NCBI GenBank assembly: GCA_023407575.1
Contig: JAEYLX010000027.1
Span: 1 to 64,000, forward strand
From: Bacillota bacterium
GTDB lineage: Bacteria > Bacillota > Clostridia > Lachnospirales > Lachnospiraceae
Direction of reading: 5' to 3'
Length of the DNA: 64,000 bases
The position numbers were made by a program, and so were the translations under genes. This document shows, piece by piece, positions 39,558-48,215 of this stretch. Position 1 is the first letter of the stretch. Every line of letters starts with the position of its first letter. Under the pieces are notes generated by a model. It saw only the letters and a program-made list of their open reading frames with translations. It ran no database searches and was not told the origin of the DNA.

Positions 39558-40826
39558 ATGCCCAATAAAAAAATTATTCCTTTTCTTAATGCAGAGAATG
39601 AACTTCCCTTTAAAGTAATTTCCTTGGCGGAACAATATTCCTATGGAGGAGCAGATGAATTGTTCATCTATAACTACTCTAAGGATGAAAAGTCCAGAGA
39701 AGTGTTTTTATCACTGATCAAAGAACTAGTTAAGGCAGTGGATATACCAATTATTGTTGGAAGTTATATTAAGAGATTTGAAGATGTTAAGAAGGCAATT
39801 TATACCGGAGCTGCAAAGGTCATGATGAAGTATTCCTTGCTGGAAGATACCAATGTCATAAAAGAAGCCAGTGAACGTTTTGGTACAGATAAAATGATAC
39901 TCGAACTCGATATGATTGAATGTATGGATGAGGAGGACGAGATACTAAAGCGGATTTTAAACAGCAATCTAGCGGACCACCTGCTATTAAAACATGTTGC
40001 TTTAACAGAACATAGTAAAAATATTATTGAAAATCTGCAATCAAAAGTTATATTAAGAGATAGCCTAATACGGAATGATATTTATACCTTGTTATCATTG
40101 AATAATGTAGAAGCAATCTCAACGAATTTCTTTGAAAACAAAGATATTATGAAAGCAAAAAATTCCTTGAAAGAAGAAGGAATTAAGGTTAACACCTTTG
40201 AAAGCAGTCTGCCATTTTCGGACTTTAAATTAGATGCAAATGGATTAGTACCAGTTATTGTACAAGATTATCGAACCGACGATGTATTAATGCTTGCGTA
40301 TATGAATGAAGAAGCATATAATAAGACTGTTGTGGGTGGAAAAATGACCTATTTTTCCAGAAGTCGCGGGTCACTTTGGTTAAAGGGTGAAACCTCGGGA
40401 CATTATCAATATGTAAAGGAATTAATTATTGACTGTGACAAGGATACCATCTTAGCAAAGGTTCTACAGGTAGGACCAGCCTGCCATACCGGTGAGAAAT
40501 CTTGTTTCCATACGGAACTGGTGAAAAAGGAATATAAGAGTGCTGACCCCTTCCATGTGTTTAAAGATGTTTATGATGTTATCATGGATCGTAAGAAGAA
40601 CCCCAAGGAAGGCTCCTACACTAATTATTTGTTTGATAAGGGAATTGATAAAATACTTAAAAAATGTGGAGAAGAAGCAACAGAGATTACAATTGCTGCG
40701 AAAAACCCCGGTGCAGAAGAATTACGCTATGAAATAGCGGATTATCTATATCATCTGATGGTTTTAATGGCGGAATGTGGACTAGACTGGGAGGATATCA
40801 CCAGTGAGTTGTCTCATAGGAAATAA
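39558..40826 (+). CDS. hisIE: Three-domain histidine protein: degenerate HisF-like + HisI + HisE
   Basis: This is a 422-residue fusion. Residues about 224-325 are phosphoribosyl-AMP cyclohydrolase (HisI: VPVIVQDYRTDDVLMLAYMN, WLKGETSGHYQYVKEL, zinc Cys/His in CDKD, GPACHTGEKSCF). Residues about 352-422 are phosphoribosyl-ATP pyrophosphatase (HisE: KKCGEEATEITIAAKN, EIADYLYHLMVLMAE). Residues 1-220 resemble the HisF/HisA barrel (YGGADELFIYNYSKD; DIPIIVGSYIKRFEDVKKAIYTGAAKVMM) but lack the first catalytic Asp: the HisF LDVKDGR strand is replaced by FLNAENE. Asp118 (LELDMIE) aligns with the second. A non-catalytic or altered barrel is inferred. The start follows GCAGGAGG. Last gene of the his cluster. 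Confidence 0.9.
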   Translation: MPNKKIIPFLNAENELPFKVISLAEQYSYGGADELFIYNYSKDEKSREVFLSLIKELVKAVDIPIIVGSYIKRFEDVKKAIYTGAAKVMMKYSLLEDTNVIKEASERFGTDKMILELDMIECMDEEDEILKRILNSNLADHLLLKHVALTEHSKNIIENLQSKVILRDSLIRNDIYTLLSLNNVEAISTNFFENKDIMKAKNSLKEEGIKVNTFESSLPFSDFKLDANGLVPVIVQDYRTDDVLMLAYMNEEAYNKTVVGGKMTYFSRSRGSLWLKGETSGHYQYVKELIIDCDKDTILAKVLQVGPACHTGEKSCFHTELVKKEYKSADPFHVFKDVYDVIMDRKKNPKEGSYTNYLFDKGIDKILKKCGEEATEITIAAKNPGAEELRYEIADYLYHLMVLMAECGLDWEDITSELSHRK

Positions 40827-40911
40827 AATATAAAAATTATAATAAGCAATAAATAACACATTGTGATTAATGCAAGAGATGTAATGCTATATTTATAAGA
40901 TAATGTATCAC

Positions 40912-41077
40912 AATGAAGAGATATAATGACATAAATAAGACCTTTTAATTAATGAAAAAGAAATGATACTATATAAATAATACAATGCATCATCAATGAA
41001 GAGATATAATGATATAAATAAGACCTTTAATTAATGAAAAAGAAATAATGATATATAAATAATACAAGGCTATCAAC
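40912..41077 (+). repeat. 83-bp tandem duplication upstream of alaS
   Basis: The segment 40912-40994 is repeated at 40995-41077 with about 90 percent identity by eye, including AATGAAGAGATATAATGA and ATAAATAAGACCTTT. Flanking sequence (40827-41244) is AT-rich with partial further echoes of the unit, plus a small AACATT/AATGTT palindrome near 41177. No T-box leader, common upstream of clostridial aminoacyl-tRNA synthetase genes, is visible. Confidence 0.85.
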
Positions 41078-41244
41078 AATAAGAAGATATAATGATAAAT
41101 ATAACACAATGTAATATGAAAAGAGCATAATATCATAAATATAACACATGTAATTAATTCAACGTTAGAAAAGTTAAACATTTAAAATGTTAACATATAA
41201 TCAAATTTATAAAAGGAAAGATAGAACTTAGGAGGCAAACGAAA

Positions 41245-43887
41245 GTGCAAGTATATGGAGTAAATGAGCTAAGAAAAATGTTCCTCGAATTCTTTGAAAG
41301 TAAGGGGCATCTGGTAATGAACAGCTTTCCGCTGGTACCCCATAATGATAACAGCTTATTGTTAATCAATTCCGGTATGGCGCCATTAAAGCCATATTTT
41401 ACAGGACAGGAAATACCACCTAGAAACCGCGTGGCTACTTGTCAAAAATGTATCCGTACCCCTGATATTGAGAATGTTGGTAAGACTGCAAGGCATGGTA
41501 CCTTCTTTGAAATGCTTGGTAACTTCTCCTTTGGAGATTATTTTAAGCATGAAGCAATCGCCTGGTCCTGGGAGTTTTTAACCAAAGTAGTTGGACTTGA
41601 GGAAGATCGCCTTTATCCATCTGTATATGAACAAGATGATGAGGCATTTGAAATATGGGAAAAAGAAATAGGAATTGCACCGGAAAGAATTTTCCGTTTT
41701 GGCAAGAAAGATAATTTCTGGGAGCATGGCGCTGGTCCTTGTGGTCCTTGCTCTGAAATCTATTACGACCGTGGTGAAAAATACGGTTGTGGAGATCCAA
41801 ACTGTACCGTTGGCTGTGAATGTGACCGTTATATCGAAATATGGAATAACGTATTCACTCAGTTTAATGGTGACGGCAATGGCAATTATACAGAACTTGA
41901 AAATAAAAATATTGATACGGGTATGGGACTTGAAAGACTTGCGGCAGCAGTGCAGGATGTCCCTTCCATCTTTGATGTTGATACAATGAAAGCAATCCGT
42001 GATAAAGTATGTGAGCTTGCAAAAACCAGCTATCAGGTCGATGCAAAGAAGGACGTATCCATTCGTAAAATCACTGATCATATTCGCTCTACAACCTTTA
42101 TGGCTTCTGATGGTGTAATTCCATCCAATGAAGGAAGAGGTTACATTTTCCGCCGTCTCCTTCGTGGAGCTGCGAGACATGGAAGATTACTTGGGATTGA
42201 AGGTAACTTCATGTCAGAATTAGCTAAGGTAGTTATTCGTGAATCTAAAGATGGATATCCTGAATTAGAAGAAAAGAAAGAATACATTATCAAGCTTCTT
42301 ACGATTGAAGAAGATAAATTTAATAAAACAATTGATCAGGGTCTTACAATTCTTGCCGATATGGAGAAGGAATTAGAGAAGACTGGTTCTAAGGTGTTAT
42401 CTGGAGAAGAAGTATTTAAACTTTATGATACCTATGGTTTCCCTAAAGACTTAACCAAAGAAATTTTAGAGGAAAAAGGACTTGAGATTGATGAAGAAGG
42501 ATTCAAGGCAGCTATGGAGGTACAGAGAGTTACCGCTAGAAGTGCCAGAGGAACCACAAATTACATGGGTGCAGAAGAAACCGTTTATCAGCAACTGGAT
42601 CCAAGTCTAACATCTGTATTTGTAGGTTATGAGAACTTAACTTATTCCTCACAAATTACGGCTTTAACGACGGAAACAGAACTTGCAACTGAGCTTGTAG
42701 CAGGACAGAAGGGAACCATTCTTGTAAAAGAAACTCCATTCTATGCAACCAGCGGTGGTCAAGCAGCTGATACTGGCGTTATTGTGACCAAAGATGCTGA
42801 ATTTGAAGTAGAAGATACCATCAAATTATTAGGCGGTAAAATTGGTCATGTTGGTACTGTTACAAAGGGTATTTTTAACCTGAAGGATAGTGTAGAGCTA
42901 AAGGTGAATACGGTACAGAGAGCATCTACAGCTAAAAATCATAGTGCAACTCATTTACTACAGAAAGCATTAAGAACAGTTCTCGGTTCCCATGTTGAGC
43001 AGGCAGGTTCCATGGTAAGTGAAGACCGTCTCCGTTTTGACTTTACTCACTTCTCAGCACTTTCTGCACAGGAGCTTGAGCAAGTAGAAGCCTTAGTTAA
43101 TGAGCAGATTGCGAGTAATCTTGCAGTGTCAACAAGAATCATGAACATTGAAGATGCGAAAAAAGAAGGTGCGATGGCACTTTTCGGTGAGAAGTATTCC
43201 AGTGATGTTCGTGTTGTTACGATGGGTGACTATAGCAAAGAGCTTTGTGGTGGAACACATGTAGGCAATACCGGAGTTATTTCTGTATTTAAGATCGTAT
43301 CTGAAACAGGTATAGCAGCAGGTGTTAGAAGAATTGAAGCATTAACTGGCAATGGCGTATTTGCTTACTATAAAGAATTAGAAGAAGGACTTAATCAGGC
43401 GGCAAAGGCAGCAAAAACAGAGCCTGGACAGTTGACTACAAGAATAGAAAGCCTTCTTGAAGAGTTGAAAGTATTAAAATCAGAGAATGAGAAACTTAAG
43501 AGCAAACTAGCTAATAACTCCCTTGGTGATGTTATGAGTCAGGTAGTGGATGTAAAGGGTGTATCCCTATTAGCCTTAAAGCTTCCTGATGTAGACATGA
43601 ATGAGCTTCGTAACCTGGGAGATCAATTAAAGGATAAACTTACAGAAGGTGTGATTATTTTAGCTTCTTCTACAGCAGTAGACAAAGTGAATTTACTTGC
43701 AATGGCTACAGATGGAGCCATGAAGCAAGGGGCTCACGCTGGTAACCTGATTAAAGAACTTGCTGTACTTGTTGGTGGCGGTGGCGGTGGTAGACCGAAT
43801 ATGGCACAAGCTGGCGGAAAGAATGCTGCAGGTATCGATCAAGTGGTTGCAAAGGCTAAGGATGCGTTAGCAGCACAGATTAAATAA
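41245..43887 (+). CDS. alaS: Alanyl-tRNA synthetase
   Basis: This is an 880-residue synthetase that charges tRNA(Ala). The class II catalytic domain includes NSGMAPLKPYFTGQE, CIRTPDIENVGKTARHGTFFEMLGNFSFGDYFK and GMGLERL. The tRNA-recognition domain precedes the editing domain with zinc ligands in HSATHLLQKAL near 575 and CGGTHV near 671. The C-Ala domain ends in AVLVGGGGGGRPNMAQAGG. It uses a GTG start at 41245, with TTAGGAGG nine nucleotides upstream. No T-box is present, so regulation differs from the common clostridial scheme. A terminator follows. Confidence 0.98.
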   Translation: MQVYGVNELRKMFLEFFESKGHLVMNSFPLVPHNDNSLLLINSGMAPLKPYFTGQEIPPRNRVATCQKCIRTPDIENVGKTARHGTFFEMLGNFSFGDYFKHEAIAWSWEFLTKVVGLEEDRLYPSVYEQDDEAFEIWEKEIGIAPERIFRFGKKDNFWEHGAGPCGPCSEIYYDRGEKYGCGDPNCTVGCECDRYIEIWNNVFTQFNGDGNGNYTELENKNIDTGMGLERLAAAVQDVPSIFDVDTMKAIRDKVCELAKTSYQVDAKKDVSIRKITDHIRSTTFMASDGVIPSNEGRGYIFRRLLRGAARHGRLLGIEGNFMSELAKVVIRESKDGYPELEEKKEYIIKLLTIEEDKFNKTIDQGLTILADMEKELEKTGSKVLSGEEVFKLYDTYGFPKDLTKEILEEKGLEIDEEGFKAAMEVQRVTARSARGTTNYMGAEETVYQQLDPSLTSVFVGYENLTYSSQITALTTETELATELVAGQKGTILVKETPFYATSGGQAADTGVIVTKDAEFEVEDTIKLLGGKIGHVGTVTKGIFNLKDSVELKVNTVQRASTAKNHSATHLLQKALRTVLGSHVEQAGSMVSEDRLRFDFTHFSALSAQELEQVEALVNEQIASNLAVSTRIMNIEDAKKEGAMALFGEKYSSDVRVVTMGDYSKELCGGTHVGNTGVISVFKIVSETGIAAGVRRIEALTGNGVFAYYKELEEGLNQAAKAAKTEPGQLTTRIESLLEELKVLKSENEKLKSKLANNSLGDVMSQVVDVKGVSLLALKLPDVDMNELRNLGDQLKDKLTEGVIILASSTAVDKVNLLAMATDGAMKQGAHAGNLIKELAVLVGGGGGGRPNMAQAGGKNAAGIDQVVAKAKDALAAQIK

Positions 43888-43910
43888 TCGAAAAAATAAT
43901 TAGATTAAAG

Positions 43911-43944
43911 GAAGCATCGTCATGTAAAAATGGCGATGCTTTTC
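43911..43944 (+). terminator. alaS terminator
   Basis: AAGCATCGTCAT pairs with ATGGCGATGCTT (one wobble) around a GTAAAA loop, followed by TTTTCTT. Confidence 0.8.
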
Positions 43945-44101
43945 TTATTGATTTTATTAATCAGAAGTATTGTATCGTTAAGAAGTAAATAAGCCAATTA
44001 GTGCTCTTCAGTTAGATTCATACGTTCTGCATTATAAAAATGCACATATGATGTTAAGAAGGACATTCTCATGAATCTACATTAAAAGGAGGGCATTAAG
44101 T

Positions 44102-44932
44102 ATGAGTCGTTTTGGTTTTATTGGGTATGGAAGTATGGGAAGACTGTTGGTTAGCAATTTAATTAAAGGCGCAGGAATTGATGTGAGTGATATCTATGTA
44201 ACACGCAAAAATAAGGAGAAATTATCAGATATTGCAACGAAATGGCCAGGAATTCATACAGAGGATAAGAGCTGTATCGTAGCAAAAAAAGTGAAATACC
44301 TCTTCCTGTGTGTGAAACCTAGTGAATTTTTTGAAGTAATCAATGATCTTAAAACTGTAATAACACCGGAACATCACCTTATTTCCATTACAAGTGCCTT
44401 GATGTTGGAAGATTTAAGTACTATCTTTGATTGCAAGATTACAAAGATTGTACCTACCCTTATCACCGAGGTACAGGAGGGTGTTACATTAATCTGTCAT
44501 AACCATAAGGTTAGTGATCAGGATGCAAAAGAGTTTGAAGAGATACTTGGTAGATTTATGTGCCTTTATCCTATGAAGGATGAAAACTTTGGTTTTGCTT
44601 CTGAAATTACAAGTTGTGGACCGGGCTTCTTTGCGTCTATCCTAAATGAATTTATGAAAGCAGCTTTAAACTATTCCCAAGTTATTGACAAAGATGACAT
44701 GCAGCAACTGATTGCAAAAACCATGTATGGAACGACAAAATTAATTCTAGAGAAGTCAATGGATTTTACGGATGTTATGTCGAGAGTAGCCGTTAAGGGT
44801 GGGATTACCCAAGAAGGAGTCGATGTAATGGAAGAAGGACTACCGGCTGTTTTTGAACAAGTATTTCATAAAACAATGGAGAAACGAATCGTTGTAGATG
44901 AAAAACTGCATCATCAATTTAAGGATTTGTAA
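44102..44932 (+). CDS. ProC/ComER-like NADP-binding reductase
   Basis: This is a 276-residue protein of the pyrroline-5-carboxylate reductase family. A Rossmann N-terminus (RFGFIGYGSMGRLLVSNLI), the second strand with VKYLFLCVKPSEFFEVIND, and the ITSCGPGFFASILNEFMKAAL dimerisation helix are present. Divergence from ProC in the C-terminal catalytic block (VKGGITQEGVDVMEEGLPAVFEQV instead of SPGGTT) suggests ComER-like status; ComER is implicated in Bacilli in competence/sporulation regulation, with no defined reaction. AGGAGGGC precedes the start. Monocistronic between terminator and rpsU promoter. Confidence 0.8.
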   Translation: MSRFGFIGYGSMGRLLVSNLIKGAGIDVSDIYVTRKNKEKLSDIATKWPGIHTEDKSCIVAKKVKYLFLCVKPSEFFEVINDLKTVITPEHHLISITSALMLEDLSTIFDCKITKIVPTLITEVQEGVTLICHNHKVSDQDAKEFEEILGRFMCLYPMKDENFGFASEITSCGPGFFASILNEFMKAALNYSQVIDKDDMQQLIAKTMYGTTKLILEKSMDFTDVMSRVAVKGGITQEGVDVMEEGLPAVFEQVFHKTMEKRIVVDEKLHHQFKDL

Positions 44933-45043
44933 TCAGTGTATTTTATAATAAGGAAGTGTCAGTTTTTGCGTACTTTCATTGAAAAAATTTATATTTTAAT
45001 ACATAAATAGAAAAAGAAATAGTCATAATGATTTAAAATCTAG

Positions 45044-45071
45044 TTGACGAAATTGAAAAATATGCTATAAT
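45044..45071 (+). promoter_or_regulatory. rpsU promoter
   Basis: TTGACG (45044-45049), a 16-nt spacer and TATAAT (45066-45071) precede the rpsU start by 78 nt. Confidence 0.8.
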
Positions 45072-45149
45072 CATTGTAGTGCTATTCAAAAAATACCCAA
45101 ACAGTTGTTTAGTCACAATCTACAACTGGAGGGAGGTTAGGGTGAGACT

Positions 45150-45323
45150 ATGTCAAATGTTATCGTAAAAGATAATGAAACATTAGATAGTGCTCTCCGC
45201 AGATTCAAAAGAAACTGCGCGAAAGCTGGTATCCAACAGGAGATCCGTAAGAGGGAGCATTATGAGAAGCCAAGCGTAAGACGTAAGAAAAAGTCTGAAG
45301 CGGCTAGAAAACGCAAATATTAA
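45150..45323 (+). CDS. rpsU: 30S ribosomal protein S21
   Basis: This small gene encodes a 57-residue bS21, a late-binding 30S protein at the mRNA exit region. The translation reads MSNVIVKDNETLDSALRR, continues through FKRNCAKAGIQQEIRKRE and HYEKPSVRRKKKSEAARK, and ends RKY; all are hallmark bS21 sequences. GGGAGG is present upstream of the start, with a second GGGTGAG nearer. It has its own promoter and a strong terminator 10 nt downstream. It precedes yqfC-yqfD-phoH, as is common in Firmicutes. Confidence 0.97.
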   Translation: MSNVIVKDNETLDSALRRFKRNCAKAGIQQEIRKREHYEKPSVRRKKKSEAARKRKY

Positions 45324-45332
45324 TTTGAAAAG

Positions 45333-45365
45333 AGACTTCCAATAGACAACTATTGGAAGTTTTTT
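45333..45365 (+). terminator. rpsU terminator
   Basis: ACTTCCAATAG and CTATTGGAAGT form a perfect 11-bp stem with an ACAA loop and a TTTTT tail. Confidence 0.92.
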
Positions 45366-45448
45366 ACGTATATCCGTTCCCATTATTCTATTCATTCTAG
45401 CTATTTCATATATTATTACAGTATCTGCTAAGGATTTAGGGGGCTGTT

Positions 45449-45814
45449 ATGAAAAAAGACCTAAAATCATCCCATGAAAAATTCAAAAAAGACGCAAAAG
45501 ATACACTCTATAAGGGATTAAATCCAAAAAAGAAAATAAAGCAAGAACAGAGGCAAACTTATCTTGAGGAGCTGTCAAATCGTCTTCAATTACCTGCGGA
45601 TGTCATAGCAGGTGCTCCTATCATTACAGCTACAGGTAGAAATGAAATCTGTCTTGAAAATTATAAGGGAATTCTCGAGTTTGATGGAAATGTTATAAAG
45701 GTTCAGACCAAGCTTTGCCGCATCTGCATTGAAGGAAAGCATTTGAACATCTTGTATTTTACAGAAGATGAAATGCGAATCAGTGGTTATATTCAAGCTA
45801 TCTATTACCAATGA
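45449..45814 (+). CDS. yqfC: Sporulation protein YqfC
   Basis: This is a 121-residue protein of the YqfC family, a sigma-E-dependent sporulation protein of unknown mechanism. The C-terminal two-thirds carries the family pattern LPADVIAGAPIITATGRNEICLENYKGI and LEFDGNVIKVQTKLCRICIEGKHLNILYFTEDEMRISGYI. The N-terminal 40 residues are Lys-rich and charged, longer than usual for the family. The start follows AGGGGGCTGTT. It is paired with yqfD, separated by a branched hairpin region. Family assignment is by motif and gene order. Confidence 0.85.
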   Translation: MKKDLKSSHEKFKKDAKDTLYKGLNPKKKIKQEQRQTYLEELSNRLQLPADVIAGAPIITATGRNEICLENYKGILEFDGNVIKVQTKLCRICIEGKHLNILYFTEDEMRISGYIQAIYYQ

Positions 45815-45828
45815 TGCCAAAGGGAACA

Positions 45829-45908
45829 TAGGTTAGCGTGAATTATGCGATTGCATAATTCACATGCAGCTTTGCGTATGAGGCGCAAAGCAAGCGGTTA
45901 CCTAGAAA
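45829..45908 (+). other. Three-way-junction-like structure between yqfC and yqfD
   Basis: GTGAATTATGC/GCATAATTCAC (11 bp, 45838-45848 with 45853-45863, GATT loop) and GCTTTGCG/CGCAAAGC (8 bp) are adjacent strong hairpins, and an outer TAGGT/ACCTA pair could close them into a three-way junction. It ends shortly before the yqfD ribosome site (AGAAAGGAA). There is no T-run. A translational or mRNA-stability role is possible. Confidence 0.5.
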
Positions 45909-45922
45909 GGAATGATCATGTA

Positions 45923-47164
45923 ATGCTAACAAATCTAATGAAGTGGTTACGAGGTATTCTCTACATACAAGTAATTGGAACTGCACCGGAAAGGTTTATC
46001 AATTTATGTTCCAATAAGAAAATATTAATTTGGAATTTGACGAAAGTAGATGGAGGTTTTGAGTTTTTTATTTCCGCACGTAATTATAAGCACTTAAAAC
46101 CAATTGCCAGAAAAACAGGTCTTGTACCTAAAATTAAGGATAAGTCAGGATTACCTTTTGTACTGCATAAGTATCGAAAGAGGAAAGGGTTTTTTATTGG
46201 AATTTTGATGTGTATAATTCTAATCTACATGATGTCTCTTTTTATCTGGGATATCAGTATCCTTGGAGGTTCAAAATATACCCCAGAGGCAATGATAAAA
46301 TTCTTAAATGATAATCAGGTATACACGGGAATTAAAAAGAACCTGGTGGATTGTCAGGAGATTGAAGAAACAATCAGGTTAACCTATAAGGATATTGGAT
46401 GGGTATCCGCAGAAATTAAAGGAACAAGGCTAATTATAAAGATAACCGAAACCAATATGCCTGCTCCAGCTCAAAAGGCAATTGAGCCCAGTCACATTAT
46501 TGCTGCCAAGGACGGTATTATACAAGAAATCGTCACTAGGTCTGGTACACCTTTAGTAAAGGTTGGGGATGTAGTTCAAAAGGGAGATATTCTTGTATCA
46601 GGAATTCTTACCATAAAAGGAGATTTTGATGAAATATTAAGGTTACAACCTGTTGTAGCAGATGCAGATATTGTATGTAAAAGCTATTATGATTATAATG
46701 AGTCCTTTTCTATGAAGTATAATGAAAAGAACTTTTCTGGAGCAACAAAAAAAGGGTATTTTATTACCTTGTTTGGTAAAAAATTATTTTTATATAATCC
46801 TAGAAATTCCTATTCCAAATATGATATAATTGTTAACGAAAAAACAATGCATGTTACAGATAGTTTTTATCTACCCTTTCGTTATGGTTCCATTTTAAGC
46901 AGGGAATATGAATTGGAGAAAAAAAGTTATTCAAAAGAGGAAGCTACAGCACTAGCAGAATCAAAATTAAATCGATATATAAAAAAACTAATGGAAAAAG
47001 ATGTTAGGATAACAGATAATAAAGTTGAAATAACAATAGATAATAATTATTGTAAAGCAATAGGTAGGATTTTTGTTCAAGAGCCAGCCTGGGAATATAA
47101 AACAATAGTAGAAGACGAGTGGAGGATCGAACAGGAAGATGAGCATAACGGAAACGATCATTGA
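45923..47164 (+). CDS. yqfD: Sporulation protein YqfD
   Basis: This is a 413-residue membrane protein of the YqfD family, produced in the mother cell during sporulation. The start region MLTNLMKWLRGILYIQVIGTAPERFINLCSNKKI, a single TM segment near residues 95-115 (FFIGILMCIILIYMMSLFI) and the extracytoplasmic part with KKNLVDCQEIEETIRLTYKDIGWVSAEIKGTRLIIKITE are characteristic. TM position and length fit the family. I start at 45923 with AAAGGAA upstream; the frame runs back through the hairpin region. Its 3' end overlaps phoH by 26 bp. Confidence 0.88.
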   Translation: MLTNLMKWLRGILYIQVIGTAPERFINLCSNKKILIWNLTKVDGGFEFFISARNYKHLKPIARKTGLVPKIKDKSGLPFVLHKYRKRKGFFIGILMCIILIYMMSLFIWDISILGGSKYTPEAMIKFLNDNQVYTGIKKNLVDCQEIEETIRLTYKDIGWVSAEIKGTRLIIKITETNMPAPAQKAIEPSHIIAAKDGIIQEIVTRSGTPLVKVGDVVQKGDILVSGILTIKGDFDEILRLQPVVADADIVCKSYYDYNESFSMKYNEKNFSGATKKGYFITLFGKKLFLYNPRNSYSKYDIIVNEKTMHVTDSFYLPFRYGSILSREYELEKKSYSKEEATALAESKLNRYIKKLMEKDVRITDNKVEITIDNNYCKAIGRIFVQEPAWEYKTIVEDEWRIEQEDEHNGNDH

Positions 47165-48215
47165 TATACCAACCGAACACGAAAAGAATGTATTTGGAGG
47201 CTTTGATGCCTATGTAAAAATTATAGAACGTGCCTTTAATGTCACAATTATTGAACGAAATGGTGAAATTAAGGTTGTTGGATCAGATACAAACGTAACA
47301 AAAGCAAAAAGTGTATTTCTACAACTGTTGGAACTTTCAAAACGTGGCAATCAAATTACAGAACAAAATGTTAATTATGCAATTGCCTTATGCCATGAAG
47401 ATAAGGAAAGAGAAATTGTTGAGATTGATAAAGACCTAATCTGTCATACAATTAATGGAAAGCCCATTAAACCTAAGACCATTGGACAAAAAACTTATGT
47501 GGACTTAATTCGAAAGAGAATGATTGTTTTTGGAGTTGGTCCAGCTGGTACGGGTAAAACCTATTTGGCTATGGCAATGGCAATTACTGCGTTTAAAAAT
47601 GATGAAGTCAGTAAAATCATACTGACTCGTCCTGCAATTGAGGCTGGAGAGAAGTTAGGGTTTTTACCTGGTGATTTACAGAGTAAAGTAGATCCATATT
47701 TAAGACCACTTTATGATGCTCTGCATCAGATTATGGGACCCGAAGCATATTTGAAGAACTCGGAAAAAGGGCTAATAGAAGTTGCACCTCTCGCTTATAT
47801 GCGAGGTAGAACACTGGAGAATGCCTTTATTATTCTTGATGAAGCACAGAATACAACACCAGCACAGATGAAAATGTTCCTGACCCGTATAGGTTTTGGT
47901 TCCAAGGTGGTAATAACAGGTGACTTAACACAGAAGGATTTACCAATCGGTACAAAATCAGGTCTGGATGTGGCAATTAATGTCTTATCAAAAATCGAGG
48001 ACATTGGCTTTTCCTATCTTACAAATCAAGACGTTGTAAGACATCCGTTGGTACAGAAAATAGTAAAAGCATATGATGCCTATGAGGAAAAGCAAAAACA
48101 CTTTGAACACAAAACCTTAGAGCATAAATCATTGGATCAGGGTAAGAAAAGATGGGAAGGGAAGTTAAATTATAAATCCGCAAGGATTAGGGGAAATAAT
48201 CATGAAAACAGATGA
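47139..48215 (+). CDS. phoH: PhoH-family ATPase
   Basis: This is a 358-residue PhoH/YbeZ-type P-loop protein. An N-terminal KH-like segment (about 10-90) precedes the ATPase core with Walker A GVGPAGTGKTYLAMAMA at about 131-147, ILTRPAIEAGEKLGFLPGDL, Walker B AFIILDEAQNTTPAQMKMFLTRIG and the sensor GDLTQKDLP. PhoH proteins are linked to RNA metabolism and often sit beside ybeY, as here with one gene in between. It overlaps yqfD by 26 bp upstream and the HD-domain gene by 14 bp downstream, so it is tightly coupled. Confidence 0.95.
   Translation: MSITETIIDIPTEHEKNVFGGFDAYVKIIERAFNVTIIERNGEIKVVGSDTNVTKAKSVFLQLLELSKRGNQITEQNVNYAIALCHEDKEREIVEIDKDLICHTINGKPIKPKTIGQKTYVDLIRKRMIVFGVGPAGTGKTYLAMAMAITAFKNDEVSKIILTRPAIEAGEKLGFLPGDLQSKVDPYLRPLYDALHQIMGPEAYLKNSEKGLIEVAPLAYMRGRTLENAFIILDEAQNTTPAQMKMFLTRIGFGSKVVITGDLTQKDLPIGTKSGLDVAINVLSKIEDIGFSYLTNQDVVRHPLVQKIVKAYDAYEEKQKHFEHKTLEHKSLDQGKKRWEGKLNYKSARIRGNNHENR

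Noticed and set aside
41578..42180. 200-residue minus-strand frame inside alaS
   Set aside because: Antisense shadow of a highly conserved gene; no ribosome site or recognisable protein features.
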